A stretch of DNA of 64,000 nucleotides from Doris montereyensis. Taxonomy: Eukaryota > Mollusca > Gastropoda > Nudibranchia > Dorididae. The position numbers were made by a program, and so were the translations under genes. Below are positions 1 to 12,090 of this stretch, piece by piece (within the stretch, counting starts at the first letter, position 1; each line of letters opens with the position of its first letter). The stretch covers positions 118,501-182,500 of the forward strand of contig JAXRKP010000875.1 in the NCBI GenBank assembly GCA_037039925.1, in the 5' to 3' direction. The notes below the pieces were generated by a model. It did no database searches. It saw nothing but the letters and a program-made list of their open reading frames with translations, and was not told the origin of the DNA.

Positions 1-1095
1 TATAATCTCTGTCTGTGTGTTACTACACTACATGTATAATCTCTGTCTGTGTGTTACTACATACATGTATAATCTCTGTCTGTGTGTTACTACACTACAT
101 ATATAATCTCTGTCTGTGTGTTACTACACTACATGTATAATCTCTGTCTGTGTGTTACTACACTACATGTATAATCTCTGTCTGTGTGTTACTACATGTA
201 TAATCTCTGTCTGTGTGTTACTACACTACATGTATAATCTCTGTCTGTGTGTTACTACACTACATGTATAATCTCTGTCTGTGTGTTACTACACTACATG
301 TATAATCTCTGTCTGTGTGTTACTACACTACATGTATAATCTCTGTCTGTGTGTTACTACACTACATGTATAATCTCTGTCTGTGTGTTACTACACTACA
401 TGTATAATATATGTCTGTGTGTTACTACATGTATAATCTCTGTCTGTGTGTTACTACACTACATGTATAATCTCTGTCTGTGTGTTACTACACTACATGT
501 ATAATCTCTGTCTGTGTGTTTACTACATATATAATCTCTGTCTGTGTGTTACTACACTACATGTATAATCTACATGTATAATCTCTGTCTGTGTGTTACT
601 ACACTACATGTATAATCTCTGTCTGTGTGTTACTACACTACATATATAATCTCTGTCTGTGTGTTACTACACTACATGTATAATCTCTGTCTGTGTGTTA
701 CTACACTACATGTATAATCTCTGTCTGTGTGTTACTACACTACATGTATAATCTCTGTCTGTGTGTTACTACACTACATGTATAATCTCTGTCTGTGTGT
801 TACTACACTACATGTATAATCTCTGTCTGTGTGTTACTACACTACATGTATAATATTTGTCTGTGTGTTACTACACTACATGTATAATATATGTCTGTGT
901 GTTACTACATGTACATGTATAGTCTCTGTCTGTGTGTTACTACACTACATGTATAATGTATGTCTGTGTGTTACTACACTACATGTATAATCTCTGTCTG
1001 TGTGTTACTACACTACATGTATAATCTCTGTATATGTGTTACTACACTACATGTATAATATATGTCTGTGTGTTACTACACTACATGTATAATGA
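1..1095. repeat. 34-bp minisatellite, about 32 copies, cut by the window start
   Basis: Tandem units containing TCTCTGTCTGTGTGTTACTA followed by a CACTACATGTATAA-type linker. Most units are 34 bp; shorter ones lack one CACTACA block. A few units carry ATATG in place of CTCTG. The array begins before the window. No coding potential beyond repeat-driven frames. Confidence 0.95.
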
Positions 1096-1126
1096 TGATG
1101 TTATTACTGTATCATATTTTTATGTT

Positions 1127-1250
1127 GTGGTTGGTAATCAGGTGCTACTGGTAGGTCTTACTTCTTTCCTTTCATCTTGCTGTTTCTTCTTAATTCACCC
1201 TGGGATCACCACATATGGAGCAAAGGTTGAATTCCAAGCAAACAAACCAT
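1127..1250 (+). mobile_element. Short SINE-like repeat, family SR3, copy 1
   Basis: The copy contains GGTAGGTCTTACTTCTTTCC, CATCTTGCTGTTTC, AATTCACCCTGGGATCACC and ACATATGG, and ends in AAACAAAC. The same 120-140 bp order recurs near 30.52, 30.90, 37.86, 38.96, 42.41, 46.25, 52.46, 54.08, 60.85, 61.65 and 62.90 kb, always on the plus strand. The AAAC-rich end is typical of a SINE or truncated-LINE tail. I cannot name the family. Confidence 0.75.
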
Positions 1251-1334
1251 GTTGTGTCTTATTTCAATTTCATGTAGCATACTTCGGGGTTACGTTTCAT
1301 TGTGGGACTTGATTTATCGCTATTGTAAATGTTG

Positions 1335-2905
1335 GTGTTGGTGAAACACCATGAGATGGCCACATATTATTATGATGGAAGGGAAAAATTCAATGAAACA
1401 CCATGAGATGTCCACATATTATTATGATGGAAGGGAAAAATTCAATGAAACACCATGAGATGCCTACATATTAATATGATGGAAGGGAAAAATTCAATGA
1501 AACACCATGAGATGTCCACATATTATTATGTTGAAAGGGAAAAATTCAATGAAACACCATGAGATGGCCCACATATTATTATGATGGAAGGGAAAATTCA
1601 ATGAAACACCAAGAGGTGGCAATGAAACACATATGCCTATTATGATGGAAGGGGAAAATTCAATGAAACACCATGAGATGGCCACATAGTATTATGATGG
1701 AAGGGAAAAATTCAATGAAACACCATGAGATGGCTACATATTATTATGATGGAAGGGAAAAATTCAATGAAACACCATGAGATGGCCACATAGTATTATG
1801 ATGGAAGGGACAAATTCAATGAAACACCATGAGATGGCTACATAGCATTATGATGGAAGGGACAAATTCAATGAAACACCATGAGATGGCTACATAGTAT
1901 TATGATGGAAGGGAAAAATTCAATGAAACACCATGAGATGGCTACATAGTATCATGGTGGAAGGGACAAATTCAATGAAACACCATGAGATGGCTACATA
2001 GCATTATGATGGAAGGGACAAATTCAATGAAACACCATGAGATGGCCACATAGCATTATGATGGAAGGGACAAATTCAATGAAACACCATGAGATGGCTA
2101 CATAGCATTATGATGGAAGGGAAAAATTCAATGAAACACCATGAGATGGCTACATAGTATTATGATGGAAGGGACAAATTCAATGAAACACCAAGAGATG
2201 GCTACATAGCATCATGATGGAAGGGACAAATTCAATGAAACACCAAGAGATGGCTACATAGCATCATGGTGGAAGGGAAAAATTCAATGAAACACCATGA
2301 GATGGCTACATAGTATTATGATGGAAGGGAAAAATTCAATGAAACACCATGAGATGGCTACATAGTATCATGATGGAAGGGACAAATTCAATGAAACACC
2401 ATGAGATGGCTACATAGCATCATGGTGGAAGGGAAAATTCAATGAAACACCAAGAGATGGCTACATAGTATTATGATGGAAGGGAAAAATTCAATGAAAC
2501 ACCATGAGATGGCTACATAGCATCATGGTGGAAGGGACAAATTCAATGAAACACCATGAGATGGCTACATAGCATCATGGTGGAAGGGACAAATTCAATG
2601 AAACCATGAGATGGCTAAACAATGATGGAAGGGACAAATTCAATGAAACACCATGAGATGGCTACATAGTATTATGATGGAAGGGACAAAAATGAAAGAC
2701 CAGAGATGGATACATAGCATCATGGTGGAAGGGACAAATTCAATGAAAGACCAGAGATGGCTACATGAGCATCATGGTGGACCTAAAAAAATTCAATGAA
2801 ACACCAGAGATGGCTACATAGCATCATGGTGGAACCCAAATTCAATGAAAGACCAAGAGATGGCCACATAGCATCATGGTGGAAGGGACAAATTCAATGA
2901 AACGA
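1335..2905. repeat. 52-bp minisatellite derived from an SR3 tail, about 30 copies
   Basis: The unit reads TTCAATGAAACACCATGAGA, then TGGCTACATAGTATTATGAT, then GGAAGGGACAAA. It aligns block for block with the 3' end of the SR3 repeat (CCCTGAGATCACC, CATATGGTGGA, GGGGTAAATTTCAATGAAAC). Later units diverge and shorten after about 2600. The array starts about 85 bp after an SR3 copy. Confidence 0.92.
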
Positions 2906-2924
2906 GCAAACAAGTAGCAATGTT

Positions 2925-4375
2925 AAGATGAGGGTTTCAAGTACCCAAAGCAAAAGATAAGACCAGATAGGATGACATGAAGATGACCCAAAGCAAAGAT
3001 AAGACCAGATGGAATGACACAAGTACCCAACGCAAAAGATAAGACCAGATAGGATGACACAAGTACAAAGCAAAAGATAAGACCAGATGGAATGACACAA
3101 GTACCCAAAAAAAAGATAAGACCAGATAGGATGACACAAGTACCCAAAGCAAAAGATAAGGATGACACAAGTACCCAAAGCAAAAGATAAGACCAGATGA
3201 CACAAGTACCCAAAGCAAAAGATAAAACCAGATAGGATGACACACCCAAAGCAAAAAAATGAAGACCAGATGGAATGACACAAGTACCCAAAGCAAAAGA
3301 TAAGACCAGATGGAATGACACAAGTACCCAAAGCAAAAGATAAGACCAGATAGGATGACACAAGTACCCAAAGCAAAAGATAAGACCAGATAGGATGACA
3401 CAAGTACCCAAAGCAAAAGATAAGACCAGATAGGATGACACAAGTACCCAAAGCAAAAGATAAGACCAGATAGGATGACACAAGTACAAGACCAGAAGGA
3501 TGAAGACCAGATAGGATGACACAAGTACCCAAAGCAAAAGATAAGACCAGATAGGATGACACAAGTACCCAAAGCAAAAGATAAGACCAGATAGGATTAC
3601 ACAAGTACCCAAAGCAAAAGATAAGACCAGATAGGATGGCACAAGTACCCAAAGCAAAAGATAAGACCAGATAGGAATGACACAAGTACCCAAAGCAAAA
3701 GATAAGACCAGATAGGATGACACAAGTACCCAAAGCAAAAGATGAAGACCAGATAGGATGACACAAGTACCCAAAGCAAAAGATAAGACCAGATAGGATT
3801 ACACAAGTACCCAAAGCAAAAGATAAGACCAGATAGGATGACACAAGTACCCAAAGCAAAAGATGAAGACCAGATGGAATGACACAAGTACCCAAAGCAA
3901 AAGATGAAGACCAGATAGGATGACACAAGTACCCAAAGCAAAAGATGAAGACCAGATAGGATGACACAAGTACCCAAAGCAAAAGATGAAGACCAGATAG
4001 GATGACACAAGTACCCAAAGCAAAAGATGAAGACCAGATGAAATGACACAAGTACCCAAAGCAAACGATGAAGACCAGATAGGATGACACAAGTACCCAA
4101 AGCAAAAGATGAAGACCAGATAGGATGACACAAGTACCCAAAGCAAAAGATGAAGACCAGATAGGATGAAACAAGTACCCAAAGCAAAAGATGAAGACCA
4201 GATAGGATGACACAAGTACCCAAAGCAAAAGATGAAGACCAGATAGGATGACACAAGTACCCAAAGCAAAAGATGAAGACCAGATAGGATGACACAAGTA
4301 CCCAAAGCAAAAGATAAGACCAGATGGGATGACACAAGTACCCAAAGCAAAAGATGAAGACCAGATAGGAAATGA
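2925..4375. repeat. 40-41 bp minisatellite, about 36 copies
   Basis: The unit contains ACCCAAAGCAAAAGATAAGA followed by CCAGATAGGATGACACAAGT. Two subtypes are visible, ATAAGACC (mainly before 3730) and ATGAAGACC (mainly after). Long minus-strand frames run through it only because stop codons are absent from the unit. Confidence 0.95.
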
Positions 4376-4529
4376 GGCACGATAGTGATAGAAAACTGCC
4401 AACAATGATGTTCCGAAAAGAAACAACGGATGATGGTGATGATAATAAATGATGATCATGATTATACGAGCAAGCAAATTTAAACACCAACCATCTTGTC
4501 GTATACTATACGCCATATATTTGCGTGGG

Positions 4530-4684
<155 letters not shown>

Positions 4685-4814
4685 CCCTTGACTTCATCAC
4701 GTCATGACAAAGGCTTGTTCTCTCTCGACTGACGCCAAACGAGAGGTGGTTTGCAATTCACATCCTGCACAGCTTCCGGGAAATTTCAGCCAGACAACAA
4801 GTCCATAAAAGGCC

Positions 4815-5545
4815 TATCTCCTTGTTACATTGTCTGTGTCTCGTTGTTACATTGTCTCTGTCTCATTGTTACATTGTCTCTGTGTCTCGTTGTTACATTG
4901 TCTCTCTTGTTGTTACATTGTATCTGTCTCGTTGTTACATTGTCTGTGTCTTCTTGTTACATTGTCTGTGTCTCATTGTTACATTGTCTCTGTGTGTCTC
5001 GTTGTTGTTCTCATTGTCTCTGTGTCTCGTTGTTACATTGTCTCTGTCTCGTTGTTACATTGTATCTGTCTCATTGTTACATTATCTCTGTCTCATTATT
5101 ACATTGTCTCTGTCTCGTTGTTACATTGTATCTGTGTCATTGTTACATTGTCTCTGTCTCATTGTTACATTGTCTCTGTCTCATTGTTACATTGTCTCTG
5201 TGTCTCGTTGTTACATTGTATCTGTCTCATTGTTGCATTGTCTCTATGTCTCGTTGTTACATCGTCTCTGTCTCATTGTTACATTGTCTCTGTCTCATTG
5301 TTACATTGTATCTGTCTCATTGTTACATTGTCTCAGTCTCATTGTTACATTGTCTCTGTCTCGTTGTTACATTATCTGTCTCATTGTTACATTGTCTCTG
5401 TGTCTCGTTGTTACATTGTCTCTGTCTCATTGTTACATTGTCTCTGTCTCATTGTTACATTGTCCGTGTCTCGTTGTTACATTGCCTCTGTCTCGTTGTT
5501 ACATTGTCTCTGTCTCGTTGTTACATTGTCTCTGTGTCTCGTTGT
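4815..5545. repeat. 22-24 bp minisatellite, about 32 copies
   Basis: Units read TTGTTACATTGTCTCTGTCT with a CG/CA switch. Open frames on the plus strand here are repeat artefacts. Confidence 0.95.
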
Positions 5546-5629
5546 GCCCGAAAACCCGAATGGTCATTGCCGGCATGATGTTCGTGTTATCACTTTCGTG
5601 GACGGCGTAGTTAGACAAAGACCAAGAGC

Positions 5630-5863
5630 ATTTTCTCCAGTAACACATACCTCCCTGGTCCAGGTAGGTGGATCGACACATAGTTCCATCGCATCGGAGA
5701 CCGACAATAAAAAAGGGGGTCCCGTGTGCAGGTCACAACACTGTGTGCATGTGAAAGATCCCCTGGCTGTTAACAGGCGGTCCAGACAAATTTAAACATT
5801 CTACCAAAACTCCCGAGATCACCTCAGTTGTGGATGTGGGTAAATCTAATCCAATGATAATAA
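5630..5863 (+). mobile_element. tRNA-derived SINE, family SR2, 5'-truncated copy
   Basis: Shares with other SR2 copies the blocks GGTCCAGGTAGGTGGATCGA, GGTCCCGTGTGCAGGTCACA, GATCCCCTGGCTGTTAACAG, CTACCAAAAC and GAGATCACCTCAGTTGTGGA, ending TGTGGGTAAATC. The tRNA-like head is missing. The rest, to about 6060, is single-copy with no gene recognised. Confidence 0.75.
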
Positions 5864-6060
5864 CCGATGGGTCTAGGTGTCCATCCACCTACATGGGCCC
5901 GGAAGGGGGGTGGGGGAGGGGAGAGAGATAGGTTTTACTGGAGATGACGTGTCACTGTCAACCTGGCTGGGCTTAAACACATGGGTGTGGGGATGTCGGT
6001 GTGCGGGTGTGAGGACACGTTCAAGGTCAAAACCGAGATGCAACAAGACTAACATCCATC

Positions 6061-6356
6061 TCCTTCAATGTCCTTACGGCCAATAGAGCCGGAGCTTATC
6101 CCGGTTTCTTTAGCATGAAGCGGGACAGGTGATTAAAATCACCTTCTGGACAGGACGCTACTATGCGGAGGTATTTATTCCCAGGCTAGTATAGTATGCG
6201 TAGCCATTTGCACTTGGATCGTGTGGTGAAAATGCGTGTTTATTGTTTAAGTGTCTTTCCCAAGGAACACAACGTCGGAACAAGCTTTCTTAGGATTCGA
6301 ACTCGGGGTTTAGATAATGCCAAATGTGGCAGTCTAACCACTCGGCCACCGACTCC
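6061..6356 (-). mobile_element. tRNA-derived SINE, family SR1, full-length copy
   Basis: Read on the minus strand it starts with a tRNA Leu/Ser-like head: A box TGGCCGAGTGGTTA and B box GAGTTCGAATCCT, about 45 bp apart. The body contains GTGCAAATGGCTACG, CTGTCCAGAAGGTGATTTTA and ATCACCTGTCCCGCTTCA, and a tail with GGCCGTAAGGAC. The same body lies on the plus strand at 20.72-20.97 kb, which identifies it as a mobile family rather than a functional tRNA. The following 6357-6880 holds no recognised gene, only a short C-run and CT-rich sequence. Confidence 0.8.
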
Positions 6357-6884
6357 ACACTGCCAACAAGGTAACGTGTCAAAATCAGCACCGTTGAAAC
6401 CACACGACTATTGGATCTTTAAGACAAAGAGGAGTTCATATTCCATATTGTATTCTCGCACAAGGGGTAAGCTTATCGTGACCAACAGCTCACAACACTA
6501 CGGTTTAGTTACAACGCCTTCCCTTTACCTTCCTCAGGCAACAACTTTTTTTCTTGTTTTACTAGTAATAGCAATGACAAAATGCAAATGCAGTCAAATT
6601 GATAAATATAATTATTTATATTATGAAGATACAAAAATAGTACTTTACTTTCGTGGCAATAGTTAAGGGCATTCCTCTCTCTATCTCTGTCTCCACCCCC
6701 CCCCCCCGCGCTCTCTTTTTTGTCTCTCTCTCTCTTTCCCTCTCTTACGTTTGCTTCCTCCTCTTTTCCGCCCCTTGTTTTCTCATCCCCTTTGTACAAA
6801 GTGAGACTGTCGCTTCTCAAATAGGGCCTGGAATCACAATGACGTCATCACGATAATCTACCAAGCTGCCTGGACTAAAGTGCA

Positions 6885-7025
6885 TTGCAATAGTTATTTT
6901 TGTCATTGCAATAGTTATTTTTGTCCTTGCAATAGTTATTATTGTCATTGCAATAGTTATTATTGTCATCGCAATAGTTATTTTTGTCATTGCAATAGTT
7001 ATTTTTGTCATTGCAATAGCTACCT
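6885..7025. repeat. 21-bp minisatellite, about 7 copies
   Basis: Unit TGCAATAGTTATTTTTGTCA with small A/T changes. 7026-7550 shows no clear feature; it is the 3' flank of the minus-strand ASB-type gene, in which I found no convincing poly(A) signal. Confidence 0.93.
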
Positions 7026-7556
7026 TTGTCCAAATTTCAAATCAGTCGAAATCCCCCACAGAAGAGCTCGCGTGAACATCCTGTGACGCAGTGGACTGTA
7101 AAATCAGTCATGCGTGACAAGAAATATTCCAAAATGCTGACCATTCGTAACAAACGTAACATTGCTGCAGCTGAAAAATAAACACTAATCTTTCACCATG
7201 CCATACCGGTATCACACAGCACACCTACAGATGCTTCACGCCTCACTGATTTAAATGTGCCGTGGCACACTGGTTGAAAAGTCGTTGCCTTGGACGTACA
7301 TATATGTACGATGTATTATGAAAGACCAAAGTTCGAAAGGAACGAAACTCGCAAGCGTGATTGATAATCTGAGATCACCACGAAGGATGGTTGAAATGCA
7401 CACACACAAAAAAAACAACCGACCAAGCCACAGTGCAATAGGTGTACCGGCTGGATCAGGGCAAATTTGGGAATGAAGCACACAATGTGCCACCATTGGT
7501 AAGGTTTTACTGTCACTGTCACACACAGTCACAATACATTGGACGTCACATTATTA

Positions 7557-8637
7557 TCAGCGGGATGGCATCGGTAGGTATTTCAATGTGAGAAAGTCTG
7601 CCACGCCTTGACCTACTTTCATTGTCGACAGCCAATCAGAGAAACGCTGACTGCCAAGGTGAGCCAAGGAATTCCTCAGAGTTGTTCGGCAGAGATCTCG
7701 CAGCGTTTGGGGTCGAGTGTGGAAGAAGCGAAGCACGTCCTTCAGATGATCATTTTCCGTGAAACCATGCGGGAATTTCTTTGGCACGTTGCCGGAAATG
7801 TCAGTCAGCCATTGTTCCTTCGTCACATCGTACCCAGCTTCTAGTAGCGTCAGCAAAATTTGCGTACTTTTGTCGTAGTCCTGGCTGTTTTGAACCCTAT
7901 CGGCGGCAACCCACAGCAACGACCGGCGATGGCCGCGGTAAATCTTTTCCACTTGCTGTTGAAAACCGTCAGTACTTTCGTGGTTGCTGTCGTCGTTGTC
8001 CTCTTTGGTGCGAAACAGGCGCGTGCCTTGACACTGGACGTCCACGCGAGCGTTGTGTTGGAGCAAGACGAGGACCGTTTCCGGACAAGAACGGAAGACG
8101 GCGTTCCAGAGAGCCGTGGTGCCGTGCGCACTCTCAGCGTTCACATCGGCGCCTGCTTGGATGAGTGTTGAAACCAAAGCTGACTGTCTTCTCCAGGAGG
8201 CGTACATAAGGGGCGTGTCTCCGTCCATATCACTGGTGTTCACATCCGAGAAAGGAAGCAAAATGGACACGAGGTCCGGATGATTCATCGCTATGGCCAA
8301 GGATAAAGGCGTGTTGCCGTCGAGAGTGGGTTGGTGGCAGTTCGATTCCAGTGCCAGGAGACATTTCGTGCTCTTTACGTTACCCTCCATGATGGTCAGG
8401 TGCAGGGCCGACAGACCATCGTTGTCCTGGAGGCCGAGAAGTTCCTTGTCGTCTGCCACATTTGACCTGGTGGAGGTTATCAACGTGGTCAGAAAGCCAC
8501 GAAGCTGATGAAGCGAATGGCACGCACGCGCGGCTGTGTTGATATAATGGGGAATTTCCGATTTCAAGAGTGAACGAGATTTCTTTCTCTTCTTGAACAA
8601 CTGACTTTGTAGAATATCGTCGATGACGTCAGAAAAT
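7557..8637 (-). CDS. Ankyrin-repeat and SOCS-box protein (ASB-type), last exon, 5' partial
   Basis: The exon encodes about 360 residues. Four clear ankyrin repeats come first: DNDGLSALHLTIMEG, DGNTPLSLAIAMNHPDLVSI, DGDTPLMYASWRRQ with ADVNAES, and HGTTALWNAVF. A charged, serine-rich insertion follows, then a fifth ankyrin-like unit (RRSLLWVAADR, LLEAGYDVT). The C-terminus is a SOCS box (PQTLRDLCRTTLRNSLAHLG, ending FLTLKYLP). ASB proteins are substrate receptors of Cullin-5 ubiquitin ligases: the SOCS box binds Elongin B/C and the ankyrin repeats bind the target. No suitable ATG opens the frame; it runs upstream to a minus-strand acceptor (TTCTTCTCTTTT...AAAG) at about 8638, so earlier exons lie above 8640 and were not found. 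The frame is intact. The target and the ASB number cannot be told. Confidence 0.88.
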
Positions 8638-8716
8638 CTTTAATCGATTAAAAGAGAAGAAAAACAGAAATTATGTGAAACCATGATAATTGAATGGTTC
8701 AATGTATTGTCTTACC

Positions 8717-9060
<344 letters not shown>

Positions 9061-9109
9061 GACATAGAGAGAGAGGAGAGATGGAGAGGCAGACATATAG
9101 AGGCTAAGG

Positions 9110-9269
9110 ACTATCCTAACTGTGTGAGTTTAAAATACGTCAAGGGTAAATCTCCGTCTACGAATAACTTCAATCGGAAATAATGGTAATGATATTAACC
9201 ATGATAATAATAATAATAATAATAATAGCAATAATAATATTGATATCCTAACAATAACATGATATTGAT

Positions 9270-9305
<36 letters not shown>

Positions 9306-10460
9306 GAATAACTTCAATCGGAAATAATAATAATGATATTAATAAAGATAATAATAATACGACGAGAACAGAGAAAAGTATAATCATTAATTATTCAATA
9401 AAATGTATCTAGAGATAATTTTGAAACATATAGAATTTAGAACTCCTATCCCTCTCCATATCCGACCCAATAATTATATAACAATAATAATAATAATACA
9501 TCTATACACGCATGTACATACACACAATACACATACACCGCGCACACACACACATACCTACGCACACATAGGCTAAACACTATCGAGAAACACCATAATC
9601 CCAAGCCTAGCTCTATTCTGTCAGCTTTAAGTTTTAATTATTCAATAAAAATCTCCTAATTTTGAAACATTTATTCAATAAGGAAATAATGGTGGTTCGG
9701 TGAGGAAGTGTCATCCTCTGTCAACCAAATCACTTGCATAATACAGGTAGATTGGACAAACAAAGGTGTGCACATTATGGGAATAATAAACATCTATACA
9801 AATTATGGTGGCCACACATACCTACAACATCACATGGCATACACACACACACACATTACGATTGTCATAATTGAATAATTTCGTATTGTGATTACCATAA
9901 TACAATAGCTCTAAGTAATGAATAATAATAATAATGTCGTTTTCGGATAATAATAATAAGGGAAATAATGGTGTACAGAACCTAATAACTTTTTTCCTAT
10001 TGAAAGAGATGTCATCGACTCGGGAAAGATAAGAATGGACCCCGCCCGCGCTGGTTCTATTATTATTCATATTAAATTATTAGTATAGGGTACGAAGAAG
10101 GAGAGAGGATTATTATTACTATTATTTATCACATTATACACACAGTTTGACTACGATTGTCATTGTGGACAAAGGACTCTATAAGGACAAAGGTGAGATT
10201 AATACAGTGTGCCTGGTGCAGTAAGCTGAGAGAGAGAGAGAGAACCTTGTAGAGAGGAGAGATGGAAGGGAGAGGATATTCCAAGGCTTATTCTTATCCT
10301 AACTGTGTGAGTTTAAAATACGTTATGGTAAATCTCCGTCTACGAATAATTATCGGAAATAATGGTAATGATATTAACCATGATAATAATAATAATAATA
10401 ATTAGCAATAATAATATTGATTATAATAATAATAATAACAATAACAATATTGATTATAAT

Positions 10461-10505
<45 letters not shown>

Positions 10506-11450
10506 TAATAATAATAATAATAATAAAGATAATAACAAATGGCGACGAGAACAACGAAAAGTATAATCATTAATTATTCAATAAAATGTATTTAAACTAA
10601 TTTTGAAACATTTATTCAATAAGGAGAATTTTTTTTCGTGAATCCCTTTCAATTGACCCAAAACACACACATCACACGTTACACATACGTACACATACAC
10701 TAACACACACACCCATATGTATATACGTACACATACACCAACACACACACATACATCTATACACGCATGTTCGTACACATACACTAACTACACACACACA
10801 TTACGCACACACATCCTACACACACACACACACACACACACACACTTTTTGGACAGACAGAGCGGCGGTATGGCGCCAAATCCCAAGCCTAGCTCTATTC
10901 TGTCAGCTTTTTTGTTGTTGCTATATTTTCTTGTCGTTTCTCGGATGGAGTTGTGAAAAGGGAATTGGTGGGGAGGGGGTGTGAGAGCACTGGTGAGGGT
11001 CGTCACATGGTTTCCTTTGTATTGAAATGTGATCTGTGATGTCATCGACTCGACTGAATGGACCCCGCCCGCGCAGGTTCGGTGAGGAAGTGTCATCGCC
11101 TGTCGTCTTTGGCGTCACAAACTCACATTGCATCGCAGCCTTATGACTTACAGGTAGATTGGAAAACAAAGGTGTACATTATGGGAAGGGGTGGGGCGGG
11201 GGGTAGTAGGGTGGCGAAGAAGGAGAAGGGAGGTGGAGGCATAACCTAGCAGTAGCGTGGTTAAGAAGAAGAGAGGGGAGGGGGGAAGCATGGTGGCTGA
11301 GTATATAAACAAGGCATCACAGTGGCATACACAGTTTGACTACGATTGTCATTGGGGACAGTGAATTTCGTGCATGAACAAAGTGGATTAATACAGTGTA
11401 TGCCTGGTGCAGTAAGCTGAGAGTTGAGATAAAGTCTTCGGTGTAGTTTA
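9110..11450. repeat. Tandem duplication of a roughly 1.2-kb segment, diverged copies
   Basis: Copy 1 (about 9110-10245) and copy 2 (about 10300-11430) share, in the same order: ACTGTGTGAGTTTAAAATAC, AATCTCCGTCTACGAATAA, ATAA trinucleotide runs, CA-rich runs, CCCAAGCCTAGCTCTATTCT, GGTTCGGTGAGGAAGTGTCA, CACAGTTTGACTACGATTGT and GCCTGGTGCAGTAAGCTGAG. Copy 1 is shorter and broken by microsatellites. No long reading frame is present. A third partial GGAAATAATGGT block occurs near 9961. Confidence 0.8.
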
Positions 11451-11456
11451 CCAGGT
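11302..11456 (+). promoter_or_regulatory. Possible TATA promoter and noncoding first exon
   Basis: A TATATAAAC box at 11302-11310 is followed about 150 bp later by ACCAGGTAAGTAATA, a strong 5' splice site (GT at 11455). This would fit a short noncoding first exon. The duplicated copy near 10.1 kb lacks the TATA box and the donor. No matching coding exon is proven downstream; the 69-bp array at 12.09 kb is the only long plus-strand frame. Inference only. 11457-12090 is otherwise ATT-rich with nothing recognised. Confidence 0.3.
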
Positions 11457-12090
11457 AAGTAATATTATGGTGTACAGAACCTTACTTCTCTTTTTCCTCT
11501 TTTCTTATCATTGTTATTATTACTTCTATTATTATTATTATTATTATTTGATATTAACATTATTGTATTACATTATTATTACTATTATTACTATCATTAT
11601 TGTTCTTGTTGTTCTTCTTCTTATTATTCTTATTATTATATTAATTAATAATTTATCATCATCATCATTATGTGGTAGTTTTTTCTCTACTTTTCTTTCT
11701 TGCATGTCTTTCTCATATGATTTTGTCCTCAATAAAAAAAAAATTCAACCCAAACCAACATGGCACCACACTCATTCTCATGATTTCAAACGTTTTAAAC
11801 AGGTCTTTATCAAAACTGTCTTTTTTGAATTTTCCCATCACGGTTTTTAGTCTTAGGTAGGTTCTAACATATTTCTTCCTACTAGAAAATTTCGTTTTTT
11901 TACGTCCCGTGGAGAAAAATTAAGTTACCATCAGGACGCATGTCAGTTTCATAGTGAGTCGAAGCAGACGAGATGAAGTCATCCCCCTATCATATGAAGG
12001 TCATCCCCTATCGCACCCAAGCCATTGTCGGCGCATGCCATTCCTTTCATTTCCGTTAGAATTCTTTTGTTTTAACCTAACATACTTTGA

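Noticed and set aside
2894..4516. Long minus-strand frame of 540 codons
   Set aside because: Lies wholly in the 40-bp minisatellite; several overlapping frames are open at once because the unit has no stops. No domain, no proper start.
4751..5795. Cys/Leu/Ser-rich frames of up to 321 codons
   Set aside because: Produced by the 22-24 bp array; three frames are open together.
6288..6356. Functional tRNA gene
   Set aside because: A and B boxes are present, but the stems do not fold well by eye and the SINE body follows directly; a second copy of that body sits at 20.7 kb.
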